A DNA stretch of 64,000 nt, from the NCBI GenBank assembly GCA_963786805.1, contig CAWBAK010000002.1:248001-312000 (forward strand), read 5' to 3'. The translations under genes and the position numbers were made by a program. This stretch comes from CALGFI01 sp963786805 (lineage in GTDB: Bacteria; Actinomycetota; UBA4738; HRBIN12). The notes under the pieces are model-generated. The model ran no database searches, was not told the origin of the DNA, and saw only the letters and a list, made by a program, of their open reading frames with translations. Of the stretch, positions 1 through 7,734 are shown piece after piece; the stretch's first letter is position 1, and the number at the start of each line of letters is the position of its first letter.

Positions 1-535
1 GGGAACAGGCATCGGTAGCACGGCGCGTCCTGGCCCGGCATGAACACCGTGGCCTGGCCGTCCCACTGGTAGATCGAGCCGTAGACGAGCGGTTTGCCGA
101 GGAGCTGCGTCGCGTCGTTCACCAGGTACCGCACCGGGAAGTTGTCGGTGCCGTCCACGATCACGTCCCACGGTTCGAGGACCTCGAACGCGTTCTGCGA
201 GGTCAGGATCGTGTCGTAGGGCACGACCTCGATCGTCGGGTTGATCGCGCGGAGCCGGTCGGCGGCGCTGTCGACCTTCGGCCGGCCGACGTCCGCGGTC
301 GAGTGGATGATCTGGCGCTGCAGGTTGGACTCGTCCACCCGGTCGAAGTCCAAGATCCCGAGCGTGCCCACCCCGGCCGCCGCCAGATACATCGCGACCG
401 GCGACCCGAGTCCCCCGCTCCGATGCAGAGCACCTTCGCGTCGAGGAGCTTGCGCTGCCCGTCGCCGCCGATGCCCGGCAGGATGATGTGCCGCGCGTAC
501 CGGCGGACCTGCTCCTCGGTGAACCCGTTGCTCAC
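1..535 (-). CDS. moeZ: ThiF/MoeB/MoeZ-family adenylyltransferase, 3' end outside window, frameshifted
   Basis: E1-like enzyme that adenylates the C-terminal glycine of a ubiquitin-like sulfur carrier (ThiS/MoaD/CysO type). The GTG start at 535 gives VSNGFTEEQVRRYARHIILP, then a Rossmann nucleotide site that should read GAGGLGSP. That site is broken near 410-416, where a run of five C on the plus strand should be six. In the corrected frame the reading continues with DESNLQRQ, the DGTDNFPVRY motif and a CYRC zinc pair before the window edge. Whether a C-terminal rhodanese domain (MoeZ) or none (MoeB) follows cannot be seen. GTG overlaps the M67 stop as GTGA, so the two are cotranscribed. An M67 peptidase beside MoeZ is known from the mycobacterial CysO-CysM cysteine route; use of that route here is inferred. 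The frameshift is probably a sequence error. Confidence 0.85.
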
Positions 536-957
536 GAGACCACCACGTCCTCCTCGGCGACCTCGCCGGCGTCGGCGATCGTGAACGCCCGCAGGATGGG
601 GTTGTCCCGGTCGGAGAGGGACATGATCAAGTAGAAGGACTCGGGGAACATGGCCTGCGTCCCGTCGGGCCACAGGGCACGCTCACGATCGGTCTTCGAG
701 GGGTAGGCCTCGGAATGCGTGTGCGTGTGGAAGATCCCGAGCAGGTCCCAGCCCGAGTCGTCGATCTCGTTCATGACCGCGTTGTGCTCCGTCGGGTCGA
801 GCCGGTAGGTGACGGGGCTCGCGTCGGCGTTCGTCATCGGGAAGAACTTCACGGCCCGGCCTTCCTTGCCCGCCAGCAGCCCGCACGACTCGTTCGGGAA
901 GCCGGCGCGCCCGTGCTCCACCATCTCGTCGAAGGAACCGCGATCGATCTCGAACAT
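532..957 (-). CDS. mec: M67 family (JAMM/MPN+) metallopeptidase, Mec-like
   Basis: Zinc isopeptidase of the JAMM family. In actinobacteria the related Mec+ releases cysteine from the sulfur carrier CysO. The 141-residue protein has the whole catalytic signature: Glu23 in NESCGLL, then His77 and His79 in HTH, Ser87 and Asp90 (H-x-H-x7-S-x2-D). The length fits a single MPN domain without extensions. ATG at 957 follows a 62-bp gap downstream of selD that holds two inverted repeats. The stop overlaps the start of the adenylyltransferase by four bases (GTGA), so both form one unit. The Mec+ assignment rests on the MoeZ-like neighbour. No cysO or cysM lies in the window, so a general deubiquitinase-like peptidase remains possible. 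Confidence 0.85.
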   Translation of the reverse strand: MFEIDRGSFDEMVEHGRAGFPNESCGLLAGKEGRAVKFFPMTNADASPVTYRLDPTEHNAVMNEIDDSGWDLLGIFHTHTHSEAYPSKTDRERALWPDGTQAMFPESFYLIMSLSDRDNPILRAFTIADAGEVAEEDVVVS

Positions 958-973
958 GCAGTTGCAAGAACCC

Positions 974-1010
974 TACCAGCGCGGTGGTATTCCCTGAACC
1001 GCGGTTCAGG
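974..1010. promoter_or_regulatory. Two adjacent inverted repeats upstream of the M67-moeZ operon
   Basis: The 62-bp gap between selD and the M67 gene carries TACCA-N6-TGGTA (974-989) and a perfect 18-bp palindrome, CCTGAACCGCGGTTCAGG (993-1010). On the minus strand a TAGGGT hexamer lies just downstream of the first repeat, 13 to 18 bp before the ATG, and may be the -10. The palindromes would then flank the promoter, which fits a repressor operator. The longer one could instead help end selD transcription, but no T-tract follows it. The regulator is unknown. Confidence 0.5.
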
Positions 1011-1019
1011 TCCCCGCGG

Positions 1020-2084
1020 TTAGCCCTCGTGCGCCGCCGCGAGCCGGCCGGTCACCGCGATCGTCCCGGGTCTGCCCTCGACGCTGACGCCGATGTCGGC
1101 GGCGCGCACACCGCGGCCCGCGAGCTCATCGGCCATCCACTCGTGATCTGCCGCGGCGATCAACAGCCCGCCCGAGGTCTGTGCGTCCGAAAGGACCAGC
1201 TGCTCGGGCTCGGTCAGCCGCCCCCACTGCACGTGCGGACGAACGTGGGTATGGTTGCGCTTCGTGCCGCCGGGCACGACGTCCTTCATCGCGAGGTCGA
1301 GCACGCCGTCGAGCACCGGCACGGCGCTCGCGTCGATCCGGGCGCCGACGCCCGATGCCTGCAGCATCCGCTGGAGGTGCCCGAGCAGTCCGAACCCGGT
1401 CACGTCGGTCGCCGCTTCGGCGCCGACCTGCAGCATCGCCTCGGCCGCGTCGGCGTTCGTCGTCGTCATGAGCTCGACCGATCGCGCCAGGAGCTCCTCG
1501 CCGACGACTCCGCGTTTGTGGGCGGTCGTCGCGATCCCGACGCCGAGCGGCTTGGTCAGGAACAGGTGCGCGCCGGGCGGGACGGTCGAGTTCCGCACGA
1601 TCCGATCCGCGTCCGCGAGGCCGAGCGCCACCATCCCGTACTTCGGCTCGGGGTCCGTGATCGTGTGGCCGCCGAGGACGGGGGCTCCCGCCGCGCTCGC
1701 CACGTCGATCCCGCCCTGGAGGACACGCCCCAGCATCTCGAGCGGGAGGTCGTCGACGGGCCATCCCACGACGTTCAGCGCGAGGAAGGGGCGTCCGCCC
1801 ATCGCGTAGATGTCGGAGAGCGCGTTCGTCGCCGCGATCCGGCCCCAGTCGTACGGGTCGTCGACGATCGGCGTGAAGAAGTCGAGCGTGGCGATCAACG
1901 CCTGTCCGTCGGGGAGGCGGACCACCGCGGCGTCGTCGCCGGTATCGGACGCGACGAGCACGTCCTCGGAGACGGCGGGAAGCCTCAGCGAGCCGAGCAC
2001 GGTCGCCAGGTCGGAGGCGCCGAGCTTGCATCCGCACCCGGCGCCGTGGCTGAAGCTCGTGAGCCGCCGCTCCTCGACCGCCAT
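1020..2084 (-). CDS. selD: Selenide, water dikinase (selenophosphate synthetase)
   Basis: Makes selenophosphate from selenide and ATP, the selenium donor for selenocysteine tRNA and 2-selenouridine. The 354-residue protein has the N-terminal catalytic loop GAGCGCK with Cys17 and Lys20, the same positions as in E. coli SelD. It is the cysteine, not selenocysteine, form. Further family motifs are the metal-binding DTGDDAAV, GGHTITDPEPKYG and the C-terminal DAQTSGGLL. No selA, selB, tRNA-Sec or selU is in the window, so which selenium product it serves is open. The ATG at 2084 sits exactly 6 bp after a TATCCT -10 hexamer, predicting a leaderless mRNA. It is divergent from the PfkB kinase. Confidence 0.95.
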   Translation of the reverse strand: MAVEERRLTSFSHGAGCGCKLGASDLATVLGSLRLPAVSEDVLVASDTGDDAAVVRLPDGQALIATLDFFTPIVDDPYDWGRIAATNALSDIYAMGGRPFLALNVVGWPVDDLPLEMLGRVLQGGIDVASAAGAPVLGGHTITDPEPKYGMVALGLADADRIVRNSTVPPGAHLFLTKPLGVGIATTAHKRGVVGEELLARSVELMTTTNADAAEAMLQVGAEAATDVTGFGLLGHLQRMLQASGVGARIDASAVPVLDGVLDLAMKDVVPGGTKRNHTHVRPHVQWGRLTEPEQLVLSDAQTSGGLLIAAADHEWMADELAGRGVRAADIGVSVEGRPGTIAVTGRLAAAHEG

Positions 2085-2119
2085 GGGCCAAGGATACGGC
2101 GGGCGCGTAGGCTCGCCGA
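2085..2119. promoter_or_regulatory. Back-to-back leaderless promoters (selD and PfkB kinase)
   Basis: The 35-bp gap holds two -10 hexamers facing apart. TATCCT on the minus strand (2096-2091) is followed by 6 bp and the selD ATG. TAGGCT on the plus strand (2108-2113) is followed by 6 bp and the kinase GTG. A 6-bp gap puts the expected transcription start on the first base of each start codon. Neither gene has a Shine-Dalgarno sequence. Confidence 0.6.
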
Positions 2120-2957
2120 GTGCGAGTCGCCGTCATCGGCCACAACGAATGGATCGAGTTCGGACGGGTGGACCACGTCCCGGTGGCCGGCGAGATCGTT
2201 CACGCGACCGTCGGATGGGAGGAGCCCGGCGGCGGGGGCGCCGTCGCCGCCGTCCAGCTCGCGCGGCTCGCGGGATCGAGCACGTTCCTCACGGCCGTCG
2301 GCGACGACGAACGCGGGATCTGGACCGGCCGGGACCTGACCCCGCGCGGGGTGCAGGTCCGCGCGGCGGTTCGCGGCGAGCCCACACGGCGGGCCGTGGT
2401 CTTCGTCGACGCGAACGGCGAGCGCACGATCGCGACGCTCGGGCGCCGGCTCGAGCCGGAGGCGGCCGACCATCTGCCGTGGGAGGAGCTCGATGGGCGT
2501 CGACGCGATCTACTTCACGGCGGGTGACGACGGAGCGCTCCGCCATGCGCGGAACGCCCGGGTGCTCGTCGCCACGAGCCGCGCGATGAAGCGCCTCGCC
2601 GAGGCCGACGTCGAGCTCGACGCGATCGTGGGGAGCGCTCGCGACGCGGCCGAGCGGTACGACCCGAGCGGGCTCTCGACCCCTCCTCGCCTCGTGGTCA
2701 TGACCGAGGGCCGCGAGGGCGGCCGGTACGAGACCGCGGATGGGCGGAGCGGGACGTACGAGACGCCCCCGCCGCCCGGACCGGTCGTCGACACCTACGG
2801 CGCGGGCGACTCGTTCGCCGCCGGGCTGACGTACGCCCTCGGCACCGGGCTCGACGTCGAGAAGGCCCTCGCGCTCGCGGCCAGGTGTGGCGCGTGGGTG
2901 GTCGCGGGTCGCGGCCCGTACGAGCGCCAGCTGACCGCGGCCGACCTCGACGCGTAG
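2120..2957 (+). CDS. PfkB-family carbohydrate/nucleoside kinase (one frameshift)
   Basis: Ribokinase-type sugar kinase. The N-terminal half has the GG-rich sugar-binding segment (PGGGGAVAAVQLARL) and the second half the catalytic anion hole GAGDSFAAGL, with the base at the Asp of DTYGAGD. The two halves are in different frames. Near 2494-2497 the sequence reads GATGGGCGTC where GATGGCGTC would keep the frame (WEELDG then VDAIYFTAGD), so one extra G is likely. About 278 residues after correction, normal for the family. GTG at 2120 is leaderless, 6 bp after TAGGCT. The substrate cannot be told from sequence. The break is probably a consensus error, because both halves keep their motifs. Confidence 0.85.
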
Positions 2958-2977
2958 ACCGGCGTCTTGCTCGGGCG

Positions 2978-4474
2978 CTAGGCGAGCGTCGAGACCTCCA
3001 TCGCGTGGTGCTCGCGGACGTCGGCCGACGCGGCCATCGTCGACGGTCCCAAGAGTCGGTCGCCGTCGCGCAGCTCCTCGCGGATCGTCGCGAGCTCGCG
3101 CCGCGTGAAATCGCACCTGGGCGGGACGGGCTCGATCCCGTACAGGCGCGCCGCGTTCAGGCCGAGGACCTTCGCCTTGAGCTCCTTCGTGAGCTCGGGG
3201 TAGCCGTAGCGCTCGCGGAACTCCTCGGAGATCCGGAACGCGCGGAACGCCTGGATCTGCGGCTGCGGCGAGCCGTAGAAGAGGCAGTCGGTCCCCCACA
3301 CGACGTTGTCCTCGCCCACGTGCTTGAGGAGCTTGCCGAGGACGTGCGCCGCCTGCGTCGGCGTCCGCATCACGTTCCACCACGTCGAGCCGAGCTCCGC
3401 GTACACGTTCTCGTTCGGCCCGATCCCGGCGCGCTCGAGCGAGGCGATCAACCGGTTCACGCCCACCTCGGCGGTGGCGCTCGTGTACGGCCCCTCGAAG
3501 CCGCCGGACTCGTACCCCGAGTGGTACACGACGAAGTTCACGTCGCGGTTCTTGCGCGCGGCCGGCCCGATGTCCATCGGCGAGGAGAACCGGCTTCCGC
3601 CGCTGAATCCCTTGTGCACGCAGATCGTGGTGATCCCGATCTCGACGCTCTTGCGGATGAACGGCTCGCCGACCTGCGGGAGACCGGCCTCGTGGTCGTC
3701 GAGCCACCAGGCGCCGCCGCCCGGATCGAAGAAGTCGGGGAAGTGCGTGAACGTCTTCCACGCGCGGATCGGATGCGAGCGCGCGACGTCCTCCATCCCC
3801 TGGAGGACCGAGTCGAGCGAGCCGACGTTCGGAAGGACCTGGCCGTGGAGCAGGATGCGCTCGTCGCGGCAAAGGCCCTCCACGATCCGCCGGGTCTCGA
3901 ACATGATCTCGGGCGACAGCGGCGATCCCTCTGGATAGATCGGGAGCGCCGAGAGCACGACCACGTTCGTGTCGCTGCGGATGAAGAAGGCCTCGAGGAA
4001 GTGCTCGATCGAGTAGCAGACGCGCGGGTCGTCCTCGCCGCAGTGCTGCTGCGGGAAGCTCGCGTAGAACCCCTCGCCGTTGAAGACCGGGTTCAGGTCG
4101 TACTCGAGCAGGTGGCCCTGGACGTCCATGATGAATTCCTCGCCGCCGACGGCCCCCTCGGCCGCCTCGGGCTCGGTCGGCGCCTCGGGCGAGATCTCGA
4201 AGCCGCCGCCCGGCTCGGTGGTGGGTGTCTCGGGCCGGGCGCGATGGGCCTCGCGCGTGCAGGCGTCGAGCGCGAGCAGCGTGATCGAGGCCGCGCCGAG
4301 CGTCCGCAGGAACTGCCGGCGGTCGATGCCGAGACGAGCGGCGGTCGCGGTGCACTCGGCGCTCGCCCGTCGGACGGCCTCGCGCACGACGGGCGGCAGC
4401 GCGCGCGGGTCGTACTCCCCGTTCGAGCACGGCCCGAACTCGATCGGCAGGCGTGGTTCGTCGTTGGCGGTCAT
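2978..4474 (-). CDS. Tat-exported amidohydrolase-family lipoprotein
   Basis: Amidohydrolase_2-type TIM-barrel protein of 498 residues, predicted to act outside the membrane. After a long 51-residue N-region comes a twin-arginine signal, DRRQFLRTLG, a hydrophobic stretch and a lipobox-like LALDAC with Cys72, so Tat export and lipid anchoring are likely. An acidic, Pro/Glu-rich linker (about 80-115) leads to the barrel, which starts at FIMDVQGHLL. Barrel-type residues are seen in WKTFTHF, VYHSGYESG, YAELGSTWW and the late VVWGTDCLFYGSPQ. Decarboxylases and amide hydrolases share this fold, so the reaction is unassigned. It stands alone on the minus strand, 168 bp downstream of fabI, behind a pair of dyad repeats that may be its operator. 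Confidence 0.75.
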   Translation of the reverse strand: MTANDEPRLPIEFGPCSNGEYDPRALPPVVREAVRRASAECTATAARLGIDRRQFLRTLGAASITLLALDACTREAHRARPETPTTEPGGGFEISPEAPTEPEAAEGAVGGEEFIMDVQGHLLEYDLNPVFNGEGFYASFPQQHCGEDDPRVCYSIEHFLEAFFIRSDTNVVVLSALPIYPEGSPLSPEIMFETRRIVEGLCRDERILLHGQVLPNVGSLDSVLQGMEDVARSHPIRAWKTFTHFPDFFDPGGGAWWLDDHEAGLPQVGEPFIRKSVEIGITTICVHKGFSGGSRFSSPMDIGPAARKNRDVNFVVYHSGYESGGFEGPYTSATAEVGVNRLIASLERAGIGPNENVYAELGSTWWNVMRTPTQAAHVLGKLLKHVGEDNVVWGTDCLFYGSPQPQIQAFRAFRISEEFRERYGYPELTKELKAKVLGLNAARLYGIEPVPPRCDFTRRELATIREELRDGDRLLGPSTMAASADVREHHAMEVSTLA

Positions 4475-4558
4475 GGATCTCTGGAGTTGACCGTACTTCC
4501 GCAGTGCCGGTTCCGCAGGGGCTAGGTGCTGGGGCGGAGGTGGCGTGGATCCATCCCG

Positions 4559-4620
4559 CCGACCGTCAACACCTTGACGGTTCGGCCCAGTGCGTTTGGG
4601 GTCAAGGTCTTGACGGTCGG
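4559..4620. repeat. Tandem GTCAA-N4-TTGAC dyads forming a 20-bp inverted repeat
   Basis: Two copies of GTCAA-N4-TTGAC lie in the gap upstream of the amidohydrolase. The left one is extended to CCGTCAA-cacc-TTGACGG. The copies are themselves arms (4559-4578 and 4601-4620) of an inverted repeat with one mismatch in 20 bp around a 22-bp centre. This could be a two-site operator, a strong RNA hairpin, or a member of a dispersed palindromic repeat. Each TTGAC could also serve as a -35 element. No other copy was noticed in the window. Confidence 0.55.
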
Positions 4621-4642
4621 CCGAAACAGACCCGTGGTGCTC

Positions 4643-5458
4643 CTACTCCGCCGACTCCTCGATCGACTCCTCGACCTGCTCCTCCGGAGCTGCGGAGCCC
4701 ATCGCGTGGTACCCGCCGTCGACGTGCACCATCTCGCCCGTGATCCCCCGCGAAAGGTCCGAGAGCAGGAACGCGATCGCGTCGGCGACCGGTGTCGCAT
4801 CCGTCGTGTCCCAGCCGAGCGGCGCGCGGGCATCCCATCCGTCGGCGAGCGCCTGGAATCCCGGGATCCCCTTCCCGGCGATCGTCCGGAGCGGCCCGGC
4901 CGACAGCGTGTTGACGCGGATCTTGTGCGGGCCGAGGTCGCGCGCGAGGTACCGGGTGATCGACTCGAGCGACGCCTTCGCCACACCCATCCAGTCGTAG
5001 ATCGGCCAGGCGAACCGCGCGTCGAAGTCGAGCGAGACGATCGCGCCGCCGTGCTCCTTCATCAGCGGCAGCATCCCGACGGCGATCTCCTTCAGCGAGA
5101 ACGCGCTCGTCTTGATCGCCGTGGCCACGCTCTCCCACGGGGTGTTGAGGAAGTTCCCGCCCAGCGCGTCCTGCGGCGCGAACGCGATCGCGTGCAGGAA
5201 CCCGTCGACGCGTCCCCAGCTCGAGCCCAGTTGGTCGGCGACCGCCTTGATCTGCTCGGGATCGGTCGCGTCCATCTCGAGGACGTCGACCGGGTTCGGC
5301 AGGCGCTTGGCCGACTTCTCGGTCAGCCCCATCGCGCGGCCGAACGACGTCAGCACGATCTCGGCGCCCTGTTCCTGGAGGGACTGCGCGGCCGAATACG
5401 CGATCGACTCGCGCGTCAGCACCCCGGTGACGAGCAGCTTCTTGCCCTCGAGCAGCAT
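4643..5458 (-). CDS. fabI: Enoyl-[acyl-carrier-protein] reductase (NADH), InhA/FabI type
   Basis: Reduces the enoyl-ACP double bond in the last step of each type II fatty acid synthesis cycle. The 271-residue SDR protein begins LLEGKKLLVTGVLTRESIA, as in InhA. The catalytic Tyr154-x6-Lys161 pair is in YDWMGVAK, and the C-terminal part has RVNTLSAGPLRT and GEMVHVDGGYHAMG. An acidic tail (EEQVEESIEESAE) follows the fold. ATG at 5458 has a strong AAGGAGGAG site 4 bp upstream. No other fatty-acid gene is adjacent; in mycobacteria fabG usually precedes inhA, which is not the case here. Confidence 0.93.
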   Translation of the reverse strand: MLLEGKKLLVTGVLTRESIAYSAAQSLQEQGAEIVLTSFGRAMGLTEKSAKRLPNPVDVLEMDATDPEQIKAVADQLGSSWGRVDGFLHAIAFAPQDALGGNFLNTPWESVATAIKTSAFSLKEIAVGMLPLMKEHGGAIVSLDFDARFAWPIYDWMGVAKASLESITRYLARDLGPHKIRVNTLSAGPLRTIAGKGIPGFQALADGWDARAPLGWDTTDATPVADAIAFLLSDLSRGITGEMVHVDGGYHAMGSAAPEEQVEESIEESAE

Positions 5459-5529
5459 CGACTCCTCCTTCTGGCCGGCGGCCGCGCTCGGGCGAACCCG
5501 CCGGTGCCCGGCATGCTATTGGTAGCGCC

Positions 5530-6542
5530 GTGGATCTGAAAACGGCCGCGAAGGTCGACCTGCACCGCCACCTCGAGGGCGCGATCCGGCTGCGGACGCT
5601 GATCGACCTCTACCGCGACGCCGGCGAGCCCCTCCCCGAGTCCACGCCCGAGGAGCTCTCGTCGCGCGCCCAGGTCCTCCAGCCGATGAAGAGCCTGGAG
5701 GAGGTCCTCGCGCGGTTCGAGATCGCGCAGCGCGCCTTCTTCGATCCCGAGGCGGCCGAGCGCATCGCGTACGAGGCGGTCGAGGACCTCGCGCTCGACC
5801 ACGTGCGCCTGGCCGAGCTCCGCTTCTCGCCCGAGTTCCTGTGCGAACCGCACGGCCTGGACTGGGACGACGCGATGGCCGGGATCGTACGCGGCGTCGA
5901 GCGCGCGCTCGCGAGAGCACGACGTCGCCGTCGGCCTGATCGCGATCGTGAGCCGGAACTACGGGATGGCCTCGGCCGAGCGCACCGTCGACTTCGCGCT
6001 CCGCCATCTGGACCGGCTGGTCGGGTTCGACCTCGCCGGGGACGAACGCCCGTACCCGCCGTCGATGTACGTGGACGTGCTCGAGCCCATCGTGAAGGCG
6101 GGCCTGTCACTCACGGTGCACTACGGGGAGTCGGGCGGACCGCAGTTCCCCCGCGAGGCGATCGAGGCGCTCGGCGCGCTGCGGCTCGGACACGGCGTGA
6201 GCGTCGCGTGGGATCCCGGAGGTCACGGCGCTCGCCCGCGAGCGCGGCACCACGCTCGAGATGTGCCCGACGTCGAACCACCGGACGAACGCGGTCGCGA
6301 AGATCGGGGAGCACCCCGCGCGGCGCCTGCTCGACGAGGGCGTGCGCGTGACGATCAACACGGACAACCCGGGGCTGTTCGCCATCGACCTCACCCACGA
6401 GTTCGAGGTCTGCCGCGACGATCTCGGATTCCGCGACGACGACCTCCGGCGGGTGACCGAGAACGCGATCGACGCCAGCTTCGTCGACGCCGCGACGAAA
6501 GCCGACGTCCGCCGGCGCCACTTCGGCTGGCTCGACGGCTGA
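5530..6542 (+). CDS. add: Adenosine deaminase (two frameshifts)
   Basis: Deaminates (deoxy)adenosine to inosine in purine salvage. The zinc motif VDLHRHLEG has His12 and His14. HYGESGG carries the later zinc His and the active-site Glu, then LGHG and, near the end, NTDNPGLF with the final metal Asp. The gene is read in three frames. Breaks are near 5913-5917 (GCGAGAGCAC, likely one extra base before EHDVAVGLIAIVSRNYG) and near 6216-6220 (CCCGGAGG where CCCGAGG restores DPEVTALARERG). About 337 residues after correction, a normal length. GTG at 5530 has only a weak TATTGG hexamer 7 bp upstream and no clear Shine-Dalgarno site. Both breaks look like single-base insertions in the consensus. Confidence 0.88.
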
Positions 6543-6554
6543 TCCTGCGGGAGC

Positions 6555-7541
6555 TCACCCGATCGTGCGGAGCGCCCTCCACTGGTCGTCGCGGATCATC
6601 GGGAAGGTGTAGTAGCTCGCCCCGATCACGTCTCGAGCCCGGATCGTGTCGACGAACCCGCGCGTCTCCTGCGCGCTGGCGTCGGACGCGATGCCGCCGA
6701 TCACGTGGATCGGGACCTGGAGCCCCGCCGTCTCCTGCCGCAGGATCAGGATGTTCTTCGCCGTGTACCACGCGGCACCGTCGCGCCCGGCGACCCGATA
6801 CGTGAAGTACGTCATCGGCAGGAACACGTCGTAGAGCTCGGCGATCTCCCGGTACGGGAACGCCGACCAGTAGTAGGGATCCGTGCGCACGCGGCGCGGC
6901 GAGGGCACGATGGCGCCGAGCGGGTAGTTCGCACCGACCTCGCGGCGGAGGTGGTTCGACAGGGCGAGGAGCCGCCTCGTCCGGGCCGTGGGGTCCGCTA
7001 CCTCCGGCGACTCGATGTCGAGCGCGAACGAGGAGAACCGGTTCCCACTCGGCGTCGTGAACCTGATCGCGGCGAGCGCGCGCTTGCGGTCCGTCCGGAC
7101 GTCGCGGAACCCGGGCAGGTACCACGCGACGACGTCGAGATCGTTCGCCGCGGCCGCGTCGAGGAACCGCACGACGCCCTCAGCATGGACGAACGGCTGC
7201 CCGCGGTTGAAGTTCGAGGTCTGCAGGTAGATCGTGCGGACGCCGACCGCTCGCATGGACGCGACCGTCGCCCACGGATCGGCCCAGGCCTCGTCGTCGT
7301 AGATGTCGATCCACGTTCCGAGGCCGTCGTAGGGGTTCTCCGCACCGGTCGAGACGACGATCGCGCCGGCAGACGCCGAGATCGTGCCGTTCGCGAGCAC
7401 GCCCCGCTCGGGGCGCTGGGACCTGAGGTCGTGACGGACCTCACGCCGCTCCTCGCGGATCGCGTCCTTCGCCGCGTTGCACGCCGGAGCGGCCAGCGCG
7501 AGCGCGAGCACGAGCGCGATCCACCGCGGACGAACGTGCAC
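6555..7541 (-). CDS. Lipoprotein with glycoside-hydrolase-like TIM-barrel domain
   Basis: Predicted surface lipoprotein of 328 residues. I chose GTG 7541 because AGGGGG lies 5 bp upstream and translation begins directly with a signal peptide, VHVRPRWIALVLALALAAPAC, where Cys21 ends the lipobox. The mature part resembles uncharacterised putative glycoside hydrolases: GLGTWIDIYD, GVRTIYLQTSNF, DVVAWYLPGF, FALDIESPEV, DVFLPMTYF and a late IHVIGGIA, strands and acidic residues of a barrel. The Asp/Glu of LDIESP and the MTYF segment are where chitinase-like barrels place active residues, but function is inferred only. The ORF can also be read from GTG 7571. It ends 12 bp from the end of the adenosine deaminase gene. 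Confidence 0.65.
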   Translation of the reverse strand: MHVRPRWIALVLALALAAPACNAAKDAIREERREVRHDLRSQRPERGVLANGTISASAGAIVVSTGAENPYDGLGTWIDIYDDEAWADPWATVASMRAVGVRTIYLQTSNFNRGQPFVHAEGVVRFLDAAAANDLDVVAWYLPGFRDVRTDRKRALAAIRFTTPSGNRFSSFALDIESPEVADPTARTRRLLALSNHLRREVGANYPLGAIVPSPRRVRTDPYYWSAFPYREIAELYDVFLPMTYFTYRVAGRDGAAWYTAKNILILRQETAGLQVPIHVIGGIASDASAQETRGFVDTIRARDVIGASYYTFPMIRDDQWRALRTIG

Positions 7542-7695
7542 CGCTACCCCCTGCCTCGTCTCGTCGACCACCCGCTGCCGCCGGCGGTTCCCCCCGCCGA
7601 TACAACGTCCTCATCGGCTCGGAGTCACCTACCCCTGAGGACTTCGCGGCCCGGCCGTCCGCGGAGCGCGCACGGTGTGAGTCAGCCCGCGCGGA

Positions 7696-7719
7696 TAGGA
7701 TTGCGTTTGGACGCAAACG
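7696..7719 (+). promoter_or_regulatory. Promoter with overlapping inverted repeat before the DUF885 gene
   Basis: TAGGAT (7696-7701) suits a -10 element. Just after it lies the dyad CGTTTG-gacg-CAAACG (7704-7719), which would cover the transcription start near 7708. A repressor bound there would block initiation. The RBS GGAAGG (7723-7728) and ATG 7735 follow. Confidence 0.5.
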
Positions 7720-7734
7720 GCCGGAAGGATATCG

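Noticed and set aside
2289..4430. 713-codon minus-strand ORF
   Set aside because: Overlaps the kinase and amidohydrolase genes out of frame; no recognisable domain.
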